A stretch of 64,000 nt of DNA. Origin: Anomaloglossus baeobatrachus. Lineage: Eukaryota > Chordata > Amphibia > Anura > Aromobatidae. Both the position numbers and the translations under genes were made by a program. This document shows positions 1-11,240 of this stretch, piece by piece. The stretch covers positions 682,805,637 to 682,869,636 of the forward strand of contig NC_134354.1 of the NCBI RefSeq assembly GCF_048569485.1. Reading direction: 5' to 3'. Within the stretch, counting starts at the first letter, position 1. Every line of letters starts with the position of its first letter. The notes below the pieces were generated by a model. The model saw only the letters and a program-made list of their open reading frames with translations, was not told where the DNA came from and searched no databases.

Positions 1-1137
1 ACAGTACAGAATGGAGTCGGTGTCCATGATGCTGCAATGTAGATTCTACTGCCATCAGGAGCCGAAGAAAAGTTACACGTGACAAAAAGTGACTTCTACA
101 ACCAAACAATACAAATAGAAATTGCATACAAGTAATAAGGACGATTAATAATAACTTATCATGGTTTAGGCAATGTCAACCCAATGGTCCTTATCTGACT
201 TCTTTCTTGCAAATCCCTTTTTGCCTCATTGCTTGGTTGTAGGGTCGTCGTGCTTTGTAGCTCCCTCAGCAGTGAAGGGATTAATAATACTGCAGTAGTA
301 GGGTCACCTTGACTCATGCAGGAACAGCAAAACCACAGTCTGCTATGAAGAAATGCTGCAGATTTAACCCTTGCTCTAAAACAAATGACATTAGGCAATT
401 AAATCTCTGATAAATTGTTTAGCTTGTCACCGCATACAATAAGAGAGTGTTTCGTACATTGCTCGGTATTATCATTTAACAATTTGAGGCTGCATAAATT
501 GCTGTGCAGACACTTTTATATTATATAATGAATGAAGCCCATCAGGAATCATTGATTGACACCTGTAAAATCCTGCGTTTAATTTCTTATAATAATAAAA
601 CACAATAATCTGTCATTTATTTCATTTGGTATTTTTTTCACAAACCTAATCTATTCGGATTTTTTGAAAATAGACAAATGATTTTTAGAGTATCATCAGT
701 GACCCCCTTAACATTGTAATTACCAAGTCCAGGCATTGGAAGACGAGAAGGAATTATCCATCCGTTTGTCATGCTGGGTTTATAGGCATTTACACGCAGA
801 GATTTTTTTTACAAGGATGGGATGAAAGGAAATCTATCGCATAATGGAGTTTTCCTTTCGATCACTCTTCGCTCAGTAGATCTTGTCATTACAGCTACTT
901 CCACATGGCGATTATTGATACATTCTGATTTTCAAATATAAACCTGATATAAAGATTTTATCATCTTCTGAAAGCAAATACTGATAGTATTTACCATCTT
1001 CCATAGTCTAAAAACTGAAGAGCTTGCTGGATACCTTAATGACTTTAGCCCCTATATGACAGTGGAGGCATACAGAGGCATCTAAAGATACAACTTGCCC
1101 AAATGGTTATCCAACACTGACTGCTACCTGTTAATTA
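1..1137. other. Flanking AT-rich DNA, no gene seen
   Basis: No open frame with recognisable protein similarity, no tandem repeat and no inverted repeat could be seen here. The only frame of any length is about 79 codons on the minus strand and has no recognisable domain. The segment ends at the 8-bp target duplication of the hAT element. It is probably old intergenic or intronic sequence. Confidence 0.6.
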
Positions 1138-1300
1138 CTCTGTGTTAGAGTTGAGCGCGGTTCGTGGTTCGTGGTTCTCCAGTTCGCGGCTCGAGTGATT
1201 TTGGGGCATGTTCTAGATCGAACTAGAACTCGAGCTTTTTGCAAAAGCTCGATAGTTCTAGAAACGTTCGAGAACGGTTCTAGCAGCCAAAAAACAGCTA
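1138..1300 (+). repeat. hAT left TSD, TIR and GTTCG subterminal repeats
   Basis: CTCTGTGT at 1138-1145 is the target duplication and TAGAGTTGAGCG at 1146-1157 is the terminal inverted repeat. From about 1158 to 1280 short GTTCG, GTTCT and CTCGAG words recur in both orientations. Such clustered subterminal words are the usual binding sites for hAT transposases. The binding role is inferred from the family. Confidence 0.8.
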
Positions 1301-1587
1301 AATCCTAGCTTGGTTTCTGCTGTAATAGTGTAAGTCACTCTGTGAATCAAACTATTATCACATTTCAGTGTATAGTGTGCGGGAACAGCGCCTTCAGATC
1401 ACTGCTGTTTCTATAATGGCGATCGCCATTTTTTTTTTTTTTTTTCTTGTCTTCCTTCCCTAAGCGCGCGCGTCTTGTGGGGCGGGCCAGCATGTCAGCC
1501 AATCACAGACACACACACACCTAAGTGGACTTTGAGCCAGAGAAGCAACGGCATGTGTGATAGGATCTGCATGTCACATGTCCCTGC

Positions 1588-1600
1588 ATTATAAAACCGG
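1588..1600 (+). promoter_or_regulatory. TATA-type promoter inside hAT
   Basis: TTATAAAACC at 1589-1598 follows a GC-rich stretch (GCGCGCGTC, GGGCGGG near 1465-1490) and a CCAAT-like word (AGCCAATCAC near 1498). This is a plausible RNA polymerase II core promoter reading rightward into the 138-bp array. The transposase frames next in line face the other way, so what it would now drive is unclear. Confidence 0.45.
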
Positions 1601-1939
1601 ACATTTTCTTCACGAACGCCATTATCTGCCTTCTGCGTCTTTGGTGTCAGACATCAGTGTCGCAGCTCCGTCCTCCTGAGTCCTATAGCCGATACAGCTG
1701 TATGCGCTGCATACACAGCGTTACACAGCTTAGGGAGAGCACATTCTAGCAGTCCTTTTAAGGGCTCAAAGCGGCAGGGTCAGAGAGCCATAGGTGACAG
1801 GTCCTGCAAACAGCAACAGCGTCTGTGTAGCCCAGGTCAGGGATTTCCTCCCTGCATTTCACCATTAGGAGGGAATAGAAAGGCAGGCTTCCATTCCTCT
1901 ACCCAGAGCCCCACAATCCTGCCACTGTACCCTCTTGTC

Positions 1940-3735
1940 CTCTGCACACTCCAACTCATTCTAAGTAAGCCATTATACTAGCAAACACTCAGTGTACCTA
2001 GTGGCATCCTAAACGTGGCTATTGGACTTTGCTATAGTCCCACTAGTGCAAAGACATTAGCAGAGCACCTCTGCCTGCATTGCACACTCCAAGTTTTTTA
2101 AACTAAGCAATTTTACTAGCAAACACTCAGTGTACCTAGTGGCATCCTATACGTGGCTATTGGACTTTGCTATAGTCCCACTAGTGCCAAGACATTTGCA
2201 GAGCGCATCTGCCTGCGTTGCACACTCCAACTAATTATAACGAAGCCATTATACTAGCAAACACTCAGTGTACCTAGTGGCATCCTATACGTGGCTATTG
2301 GACTTTGCTATAGTCCCACTAGTGCAAAGACATTAGCAGAGCGCATCTGCCTGCATTGCACACTCCAAGTTTTTTAAACTAAGCAATTTTACTAGCAAAC
2401 ACTCAGTGTACCTAGTGGCATCCTAAACGTGGCTATTGGACTTTGCTATAGTCCCACTAGTGCAAAGACATTTGCAGAGCACGTCTGCCTGCATTGCACA
2501 CTACAACTTTTTTAAACTAAGCAATTTTACTAGCAAACACTCAGTGTACCTAGTGGCATCCTATACGTGGCTATTGGACTTTGCTATAGTCCCACTAGTG
2601 CAAAGACATTTGCAGAGCACGTCTGCCTGCATTGCACACTACAACTTTTTTAAACTAATCAATTTTACTAGCAAACACTCAGTGTACCTAGTGGCATCCT
2701 AAACGTGGCTATTGGACTTTGCTATAGTCCCACTAGTGCAAAGACATTAGCAGAGCACATCTGCCTGCATTGCACACTACAACTTTTTTAAACTAAGCAA
2801 TTTTACTAGCAAACACTCAGTGTACCTAGTGGCATCCTATACGTGGCTATTGGACTTTGCTATAGTCCCACTAGTGCAAAGACATTTGCAGAGCACGTCT
2901 GCCTGCATTGCACACTACAACTTTTTTAAACTAAGCAATTTTACTAGCAAACACTCAGTGTACCTAGTGGCATCCTATACGTGGCTATTGGACTTTGCTA
3001 TAGTCCCACTAGTGCCAAGACATTTGCAGAGCGCGTCTGCCTGCGTTGCACACTCCAACTCATTATAACTAAGCCATTATACTAGCAAACACTCAGTGTA
3101 CCTAGTGGCATCCTATACGTGGCTATTGGACTTTTGTCAATTCACAGTATTGGAACGTTATTTGCATGACATCTGCCTGCATTGCACACTCAAACTTTTT
3201 TAAACTCAGCCATTATACTAGCAAACACTCACTGTACCTAGTTGTATCCTAAACGTGGCTATTGTACTTTTGTCAATTCACAGTATTGGAACGTTATTTG
3301 CAGCACGTCTGCCTGCATTGCACACTCAAACTTTTTTAAACTCAGCCATTATACTAGCAAACACTCACTGTACCTAGTTGTATCCTAAACGTGGCTATTG
3401 TACTTTTGTCAATTCACAGTATTGGAACGTTATTTGCAGGACATCTGCCTGCATTGCACACTCAAACTTTTTTAAACTCAGCCATTATACTAGCAAACAC
3501 TCACTGTACCTAGTTGTATCCTAAACGTGGCTATTGTACTTTTGTCAATTCACAGTATTGGAACGTTATTTGCAGAGCACGTCTGCCTGCCTTGCACACT
3601 CAAACTTTTTTAAACTCAGCCATTATACTAGCAAACACTCACTGTACCTAGTTGTATCCTAAACGTGGCTATTGTACTTTTGTCAATTCACACTACTGCA
3701 AATCTATGTGCAGCACCTCTGCATGACAACCTCGT
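1940..3735 (+). repeat. 138-bp tandem array in hAT
   Basis: The landmark GCAAACACTC recurs at 1981, 2119, 2257, 2395, 2533, 2671, 2809, 2947, 3085, 3221, 3357, 3493 and 3631. The first eight intervals are exactly 138 bp. The later ones are mostly 136 bp and belong to a second sub-type carrying TTTTGTCAATTCACAG where the first has TTTGCTATAGTCCCAC. Two more diverged units continue toward 3900. Because 138 is a multiple of three, the array reads as a periodic 46-residue frame in places (for example 2436-2702). That is probably incidental, since the 136-bp units break it and the frame has no recognisable fold. Confidence 0.9.
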
Positions 3736-5344
3736 GCTCTGTTTTTAATAAGCTATAATGATAGCACAAAATACTGCCATTTTGTGGCATCATAGAACTG
3801 GCTGTTGTATTCCATTAGTGCCCCACTGGTGACAAGCTATTTCTAGCACCTCTACATCACACCCTCATGCACATTTTGCTACGCTAATGTTATAGCAAAC
3901 TTATGGAATTCATTGATGCATTTCATAATTCGGAGGGATAGAAAGTCAGGCTTCCTTTAGCTTTTCCTTCTGTTCATAGACAGCATCTCCAAGACAAATT
4001 TCCCCTCCACGTCTAAGTGTGGAGAGGCAGCTAGTGCGCATGCGTGTGCCGATGTACCCCAGCTGCAGCATAATTACAGTGTTTCGCCTAGTGAGTATGC
4101 TCAGCCTGACTGTGCCATTCCTGACGCTAAGTTTTCATTTCGGGATACAGCGCATGCTCCCACACTAAGTGTGAAAAGCCTCTTTGCACAGGTGCTTGCA
4201 TTCCGTGCCGGGTATAAGTCCTGTTTTGGGCATAGACACCATGCTAAAGCTGATAGTCTTTTTTCAGAGACTGTATTTCATGCTACTGAGCATGCTCAGG
4301 CACTTCCTGCATCAGAGACTAGGTCCGGTAATGAACTCTTTGGCCCTGGCCCTGATGTGGGGGTCCCATATAGACCACAGGGCATCAGGTGTCCTCCCAA
4401 ATGGCTTGCAGAGGCCCACACCTATGACTTGTCACCGCATTATTGATGCTCAGACGATGACTGGTGAGGTGTTTGGGTCATGGCAGCCATGAGGTCATCA
4501 TTGAAGTTGCGTTTCCAAATAGGACGCTAGTTATGCCACTCATGACGTGTCACTCTACTTTTGTCTCCAGGAGGTGCATTGTGGTTCACCCTGGTTTGGG
4601 GCGGACCCAGGTTATAAAAGGGGCTGGAGCCAACAAGGAGGTGCGCAGTCTTCTATTATGGTCCGAAAGAGCACACCTCCATGTGTTGAACCCATTGCGG
4701 CTTTAGGCCAGAGGTAGGCAGGGATCGGGTGGTGGATGCAGGCCACCACCACAGTTGGTAACGCAGAACGGTTAAGACCAGCTCCTGTCCTAACAGTCCT
4801 GCTTGTGCAGCCCAGTGGCATTAACAGGCCTGCTGCTGCTGATGCGCCTGCTGTCCACAGGTGTGGCCCCTACGCACACGGTCAGCGTACTCAATGGCCC
4901 CTGTGTTGTTAACAGGGAGTTCCTGGGCTGGGTGGGCATGTGGACCCTGTGACGCTAACAGGGCTCACAGTCTCCAGATCCGAATGGCGTCTAACTCGGT
5001 TCAGGCTACTATTAGTTTCATAGCCACACAGCTCTGTATCCTCCACCAAACCTTCAAGTTGCCAACCTCTCCTTTTCCAACTGGGAGCACGGTGGACACT
5101 GACTGCTGATGGGGATATATACCTTTCTCTTTCTTTTCTTATTAATTTTCGTTATAAAGCGGTCACAGATTATATACCACTTTATCCAAATCTGCCAGTC
5201 CCACTGTAACAGATGTTGTTTCTTCAGCAAATGTTACAGTTGCTTAACCACCAAATCCACGGACCAAAACTTTTTTCCCCTTTCCAACACACCTGTTCCC
5301 CTTTCCAACAGCATCTGTCCTTTTTCAACTCATTTTGGGATATG
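3736..5344. other. hAT internal non-coding region
   Basis: The segment lies between the 138-bp array and the first transposase remnant. It starts with two decayed array-like units, then about 1.2 kb of moderately GC-rich sequence with short open frames (for example 4171-4446 plus) that match nothing I know. A second TATA box is at 4611. Repeated phrases around AACAGGCCTGCTG and TGTGGCCC (4800-4960) suggest a short, degenerate internal repeat. It is best read as the 5' leader of another hAT copy facing right. Confidence 0.4.
4608..4625 (+). promoter_or_regulatory. Second TATA box in hAT
   Basis: GGTTATAAAAGGGG at 4610-4623 is a strong TATA-box match, preceded by GGGGCGGACC. It points toward the plus-strand transposase piece at 5345-5480, so it may be the native promoter of that rightward copy. 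Promoter activity is inferred from sequence alone. Confidence 0.45.
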
Positions 5345-5480
5345 ACCAAAAGTGCAACTGTGCAGGGACACCGTACTCAACGCCATCTCAGCACAGCAGC
5401 CATCCCTCGGTCCCTCCGATGTGGACAAGTAAAAGACCATTTCCTCCTATCCATGACAAAGCGTTGAGATTCACTCTGTG
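5345..5480 (+). pseudogene. hAT transposase fragment, plus strand
   Basis: The plus strand reads GTPYSTPSQHSSHPSVP, then PMWTSKRPFPPIHDKALRF. This corresponds to GTPYSTPSTHSSQISVP and QMWSNKRPLPSTHDKAKRL in the larger minus-strand copy at 7994-11150. The piece covers only the linker between the BED finger and the catalytic core and is too short to work. It ends at about 5485-5500, where the next transposase copy begins in the opposite orientation. The junction marks an inversion or a nested insertion between related hAT copies. Confidence 0.75.
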
Positions 5481-5499
5481 CAGCACTGGTGTTTAGTGG

Positions 5500-7827
5500 A
5501 CAAGTAGATCTAAGATTGCGTACCACATTCTGCAGATACTCCTGTATACGTGCGTCTATTTCTATGGCAGGAATTAGTTCGCCAAATTTTGTCTTGTACC
5601 GGGGATCTAACAGTGTGGCAACCCAGTATTCAGGATTAGTTCAAATTCATACAATCCGAGGGTCATGTAGGTAGTGCAGCAAGAAGGCGCTCATGTGTCT
5701 TGTGCATCCAGGAGGACCAAGTCCTTGGTGTGTTGGTGGCAGAGAGGTGAGAATCGTGCATCCTTCCTCTGCCCTCTCCCCCCAACCTCGCACAACCGAA
5801 ATGTGAGCAAGCTCTCACTCATCTGCTGAGTCTTCCATGCCCATCGCCAGTTCGTCCTCCATTTCTTCATGGGCTCCTGCACTTTCATCAACACTTTTTG
5901 CTGATACTATGCGCCCTTGTTAATCCCTCTCCCTCACCATGACTGCCGCATAGGTGCCGCTGACCATCTGGACCTCGTAGATCTTGTTATCCCTTCCGCA
6001 TATGACTCCTCCTGTACTTCCTCCCCTTCCTCTTGTCCCAACACCTGACTCCGAATAATAATTACAGTGTGCTCCATCATGTAGATGACCAGAATTGTCA
6101 CGCTGAGAATGACATTGCCAGTGCTAAACATCTTCGTCGACATTTCAAAACTGTGTAGCAGGGTGCATAGGTCCTTGATCTGACACCACTCCAGCAGCGT
6201 GATCTGCACCACCTCTGGATCAAGTTATCCCAGGCTATATGTCTTACCGTATTTCAGCAGGGCTCTGCGGTGCTGCCACACACGCTGCAACATGTGCAGA
6301 TTCCAATTCCTGCGTGTCGAAACATCGCATTTACGGCGTTTAACTGCCAGACCCTAAGACTTCCGGAGTGATGAAAGTTGTTGAGCTGCTGTGTGCGCAC
6401 GATGGAAGTGAGCACATAGCGAGCGTGCCCACTGCACAAGGCCATGTAGGCCGTGATGGTGTTTTAAAAATTGCTGGCGAATTCGGTTCAACACGTGAGC
6501 CCTAAAAGGCACGTGTGTCACATTGCCCTGAGGATGGCCCGCAGCCAGGTTTGCATCATTGCCGCACACGGCTGTTAAGTCACCAACGGAGTCCGCTCCG
6601 TCAATTTGTACTCCGGTCGCCAGGTGACAACGTGTTCCTTTCATGAATAGTGCTGATGATGGGAGAGTAGTCGATGCCAGCGGCGCAGGTGGACGCAGGT
6701 TATGCTCACCCACTGGGCTGCATTACCTTGACAGATGCAGAATCTCTGGCTGAATGTAGCTGGTGGGTATCTCACAGATGAAATACCATCATTCAGCTAC
6801 AACCAATGGGAAGACACCACACCCTTTTTTATGCCCATCCTGTCTGCAGACCACTGCCAGACATAGCTATGAACCTCTGGTTAATTTTACCCCCAGTTCA
6901 GTTTTATGATTTTGTGTGCTTGTTACCTGACTACTTTTCCTGCTTGCTGTTTATGTACATTGTTGGCCGATACGCATTTCACCTCTGCTTGTTTTCTGAT
7001 TCTTTCCTGGCCGTCCCATTCTGTTCCTGTTCCTCAATTAATGTTTTGACCCTGCCTGACTACTATTCTCTGTAATAGCGGTGTGACTCACATTTCCCAT
7101 ACATTTCAAAGTAAAACTTTGACCGCCTGATGGCATTGAGCTCTGCTGCCAGCATAGTAAGGAGGTGTGTGGTAGTCCTTGTGCGCAGTTGCAAGGAAGG
7201 GTGGCCTGACCACACAGGGTTTGCGCCAAGGTAGAGGACCCACACGAGGTTGAAGAGGCAGAAGCAGTGTATTAACTTCTACATACAGAACAAGGATTGA
7301 AACAACTCGTGGGGACGGCAAGACTTGTACAGCAGACCCTTCTCCATCTCTCACCATAGTTTGCCAGTGCCCAGTCAGTGACATGTAATGACCCTGTCTA
7401 TGCTTACTGGTCCAAGTATCTGTGTTGAAATGCACCCTGTCGCACACAGATTTTCTCAAGGAAGTGGTGATGTTGTGTGCGACATGCTGGTGTAGCGCGG
7501 GCATGCTTTTCTTGGAGAAGCAGTGGTGATTGGGCATCTGGTACTGGGGCACAGCGACAGACATAAGGTCTGTAAAATCCTGTGTGTCCACTACGCGTAA
7601 AGGCAGCATTTCGGTAGCCAACAGCTTACAGAGGGATAGAGTCAACCACTTAGCTTTGTCATGGGTCGCAGTAAGTGGCCTTTTATTTGACCACATCTGA
7701 GGGACAGAGATCTGGCTGCTGTCTGTAGACGGTGTTGAGTAGGGTGTCCCTGGAAAAATGCAGGTTTGTGAGAAAAGTGCAGGCGGAGACATGATGTTGC
7801 CTTCATCTTGCCTTCAGATCTGTTCAT
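5500..7827 (-). pseudogene. hAT transposase copy 2, truncated and frameshifted
   Basis: Read on the minus strand, this is a second copy of the hAT transposase. The open stretch at 7106-7792 contains QMWSNKRPLTATHDKAK, CKLLATEMLPLRVVDTQDF and the catalytic-region motif NTDTWTSKHRQGHYMSLTGHW. The TDTW aspartate is normally the first catalytic acidic residue in hAT. Later fragments (6354-6713, 6254-6445, 5934-6212) match the RW-motif and insertion regions in shifting frames. Near 5500-5690 the reading VATLLDPRYKTKF matches the copy 1 segment LATLLDPRDKSKF. The BED finger and the C-terminal dimerisation domain are both missing. Several frameshifts separate the pieces, so no function is expected. 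It lies head to tail with copy 1, joined by one 220-bp-type unit. Confidence 0.8.
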
Positions 7828-8060
7828 CTTGTATCATTTTTAAAAAACACAGCAAGCAAGGGTTACTCCAAGCGGAGTCTACCTTTTTTCCCCAAATTGG
7901 GCACACAGACACCCCATCAGTGGCAGGACTTGTGCCCTAGTTGCAAACAGGATGTTTTGATTTGCATCAAGCACATTCCAAATCCACAAGCATTTACTCT
8001 CCCCAGGATGACACAGGGGTAGTAAATTCCTTCTGGATCCATGACTTGTTCATTTTGATG
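7828..8060 (-). repeat. Single ancestral 220-bp-type unit between hAT copies
   Basis: The minus strand encodes KMNKSWIQKEFTTPVSSWGE, the transposase C-terminus, followed by untranslated sequence that runs until a second AAGATGAAC word at about 7826. That spacing and order equals one unit of the 220-bp array at 11241-15392, in diverged form. Shared landmarks are CATGACTTGTTCAT at one end and TTCATCTTG, then an ACACAGC word, at the other. It shows where the array unit came from: transposase 3' end plus trailing DNA. Confidence 0.65.
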
Positions 8061-11000
8061 AACGTCAGTCTGTCCACATTGTCACTGGACAGACGCGTGC
8101 GCTTATCTGTCAGCACACACCCAGCAGCACTGAAGACACGTTCAGAGACAACGCTGGCAGCTGGACACGACAAAATCTTCAAGGCGTAACTGGAGAGCTC
8201 TTGACATTTTTCTAGATTTGAAGCACAAAAGGAGCAAGGCTCCATTTGCAAAGTCATTGCATCGATGTTCATTTGGAGATACTCCTGTATCATCCTCTCC
8301 ATCCGTTGACTATGTGACACACTTGATGTCTCTGGTGGCCTTGCAAAGGAGGGTCTAAAAAAATTATGAAAAGATTCCATAAAATTGCTGTTACCAGCAC
8401 CAGATACGGTCCTACTGGTACGGGTAGACTGTTGAAGATGACGAGGCCGTCCCATGTTTGTCAAGTTACAACTGGGAGAATCACTCCCTTCACCTGCACG
8501 GTTGTTTGGTGGAAAAGCCGAGCTAAGATCGAGTAACAGCTTCTGCTGATACTCCTGCATACGTGCGTCCCTTTCTATGGGTGGAATTATGTCACAAAAT
8601 TTGGACTTGTCCCGGGGATCTAATAGTGTGGCAAGCCAGTAGTCATCATCACTTCTAATTTTGACAATACGAGGGTCATGTTGGAGGTAGTGCAACAAGA
8701 AGGCACTCATGTGTCTTGCGCAGCCATGCGGACCAAGTCCACGCTGTGTTTGTGGCATAGAGGTGCTAACCGTTCTTTCTTCCTCTGTCATCTCCCCCAA
8801 CCTCTTTCAACTTAAATTTGACCAAGGTCCCCCTCATCAGCTGAGTCTTCCATGTCCATGGACAGTTCGTCCTCCATATCTTCATGTCCTCCTGCACCTT
8901 CCTCAACATCTCGCCTGCTACCATGCGCCCTTGTTGATCCCTGTCCCCCATGGTCCCATGCCTGCCGCGTTGGTGATGATGAACGTCTGGACCTTGGTGA
9001 TGTTGTTGTGTCTTGCGCATATGAATCCTCCTGTAGTTCCTCCCCTTCCTGTTGTCCCACCCCCTGACTCCGAATAGTGTTTAGCGTGTGCTCCAGCATG
9101 TAAATGACTGTAATCGTCATGCTGATAATGGCATTGTCAGCGCTAAACATATTCGTCGCCATGTCGAAACTGTGCAGAAGGGTGCATAGGTCCGTGATCT
9201 GAGATCACTCCATCAGGGTGATCTGCCCCACCTCTGCATCTCGTTGGCCCAGGCTATACGTCATGACGTATTGCACCAGGGCTCTGCGGTGCTGCCACAG
9301 TCGCTGTAACATGTGGAGAGTTGAATTCCAGCGTGTCGCCACATCGCATTTCAGGCGATGAACCGGCAGGCCGAAAGACTTCTGGAGCGATGCAAGTCGC
9401 TCAGCTGCGGCGCTTGAACGGCGGAAGTGAGCACTGCAGACAGTTTCCGTGCCCTGGTCAGAAGGCCATCTAGGCCGGGATAGTGTGTTAAAAATTGCTG
9501 GACAACAAGGTTCAACACGTGAGCCATACAAGGCACGTGTGTCACCTTGCCCAGGCGAAGGGCCGCACCCAGGTTTGCAGCATTGTCGCACACGGCCTTA
9601 CCAGGCTGCAGGTTGAGTGGAGACAACCATTTATTAAACTCGGACCGCAGAGCTGACCACAACTCCTCAGCTGTGTGACTCTTATTCCCAAGACATGTCA
9701 AGCTAAAGACCGCCTGATGCCGTTGCGCTCTGCTGCCAGCATAGTAATGAGGGGTGCGTGATTCCTTCTGTGCAGTGAGAACGCTGGTGGCCTGACCAGG
9801 CAGGCTTGGGGCGGAGGTGGAGGACCCAGATGAGGTGGAGGATGCAGAAGCAGTGGCGGAACTTGGACAGACAGAGGATTGACACACAAGTCGTGGGGAC
9901 GGCAAGACTTGTGCAGCAGACCCTTCACCATCTATCACCATAGTTACCCAGTGCCCAGTCAGCGACATGTAACGTCCCTGTCCATGCTTACTGGTCCAAG
10001 TATCGGTGCTGAAATTCACCCGTTCACACACAGAGTTTCTCAAGGAAGCGGTGATATTGTGTGCGACATGCTGGTGTAGCGCGGGCACACCTTTCTTAGA
10101 GAAGTAGTGGCGACTAGGCATCTGGTACTGGGGCACAGCGACAGATATAAGGTCTCTAAAATCCTGTGTGTCCACTAGGCGGAAAGGCAGCATTTCTGTA
10201 GCCAACAGCTTACAGAGGGATAGAGTCAACCTCTTCGCTTTGTCATGGGTCGAAGGAAGTGGCCTTTTATTTGACCACATCTGAGGGACAGAGATCTGGC
10301 TGCTGTGTGTAGACGGTGTTGAGTAGGGTGTCCCTGGAAAAATGCAGCTTTGGGAGGAAAGTGCAGGCGGAGACATGATGTTGCCTTCATCCAAAGTTGG
10401 TGCTATCGATGTCTGAGAGAGCTGTACACACTCACTTGTTTCCCCTTCCAAACCAACTGACGACCTACCAAGCAAACTGCCTGTTGCGGTTACAGTGGTG
10501 GAAGTTGTGGGTGGAAAAACAGGTGTGACAGCTGTCCCCACAGTCCTAGAAGATGACGAGCGCGCGGATGCCCTGGAAGGGGCAGGCGGTGGATGGTTGG
10601 CTCCACTAGGCCGCATTGCAGCACGGTGAGCTTCCCACCAGGCCATATGATATTTATTCATGTGACGATTCATGGAAGAAGTTGTCAAACTGCTGAGGTT
10701 TTGACCTCTACTAAGATAACCATGGCAAATGTTACAGATCACATAATTTGGCCGATCTTTTTTTATGTCAAAAAAGGACCAGGCTAGGCAAGGCTTAGAG
10801 GCCATGCGACCTGTTGATCCACCCCGAATAATGCTCAGAGGCAGAGTGGTGGCTGAGGATGCAGTTGTAGACGTGCTACCAGTGCTCCGACTGTGTCCAG
10901 GAAGGCGCCAGGTTACTTCGACGTCGGTTGCATCCTCCTCCACCGCCTCTATTGACCTCCTCGAGTGTCTGACTGTGGGTTGACAGTAGGTGGGATCTAG

Positions 11001-11150
11001 AACTTCATCATCAATTGTTGTGTTTGCACTCCCCTCCCCCTCAGACCGAGTTTCTTCTTGCCCTGACCGAATATTTAAGTTGTCATCCCAATCGGGTATC
11101 TGCGTCTCATCTTCATCAGTATGTTCCTCATTGCCTATAACCACAGTTGT
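7994..11150 (-). pseudogene. hAT transposase copy 1 (BED finger to dimer domain), frameshifted
   Basis: This is the most complete transposase in the window. From the right, the minus strand gives an acidic N-terminal region, then a BED-type zinc finger (AWSFFDIKKDRPNYVICNIC, followed by RHMNKYH; about 10620-10790). Next come a serine- and threonine-rich linker, the first catalytic aspartate in FSTDTWTSKHGQGRYMSL and the second in AVCDNAANLGAAL with CMAHVLNLVVQQF. The RW motif CDVATRWNSTLHMLQRLW (about 9270-9350) follows. The C-terminal dimerisation domain with the catalytic glutamate context CPAASVVSERVFSAAG and SSDNVDRLTFIKMNKSW lies at 7994-8250. These parts are spread over at least three frames (11207-9351, 9591-9205, 9162-8766, 8800-7994), so the gene is inactive. 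hAT enzymes excise and reinsert DNA in the nucleus and leave 8-bp duplications, which agrees with the element ends. Confidence 0.88.
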
Positions 11151-11154
11151 TGGA

Positions 11155-11240
11155 AAGGCAGCATTTTGGTAGCCAACAGTTTGCATTTTATGAAAGTCAA
11201 CCTCCAAGCCATGTCATGCCCTTCTAAAAGCATGTATAAC
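11155..11240 (-). pseudogene. Short hAT transposase splinter upstream of copy 1
   Basis: In one minus-strand frame this reads HDMAWRLTFIKCKLLATKMLPF, matching HDKAKRLTLSLCKLLATEMLPF of the main copies. It is therefore a splinter of a further transposase copy that lies next to the 220-bp array. The long open frame of copy 1 appears to start at an ATG at 11207 inside this splinter, but in a different frame, so its first 20 or so residues are not native transposase sequence. The authentic N-terminus is probably further downstream. Confidence 0.7.

Noticed and set aside
2436-3068. Two plus-strand frames of 82-88 codons with a 46-residue repeat, as a repeat protein
   Set aside because: The frame exists only because the unit is 138 bp. 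The neighbouring 136-bp units break it and there is no recognisable fold or start context.
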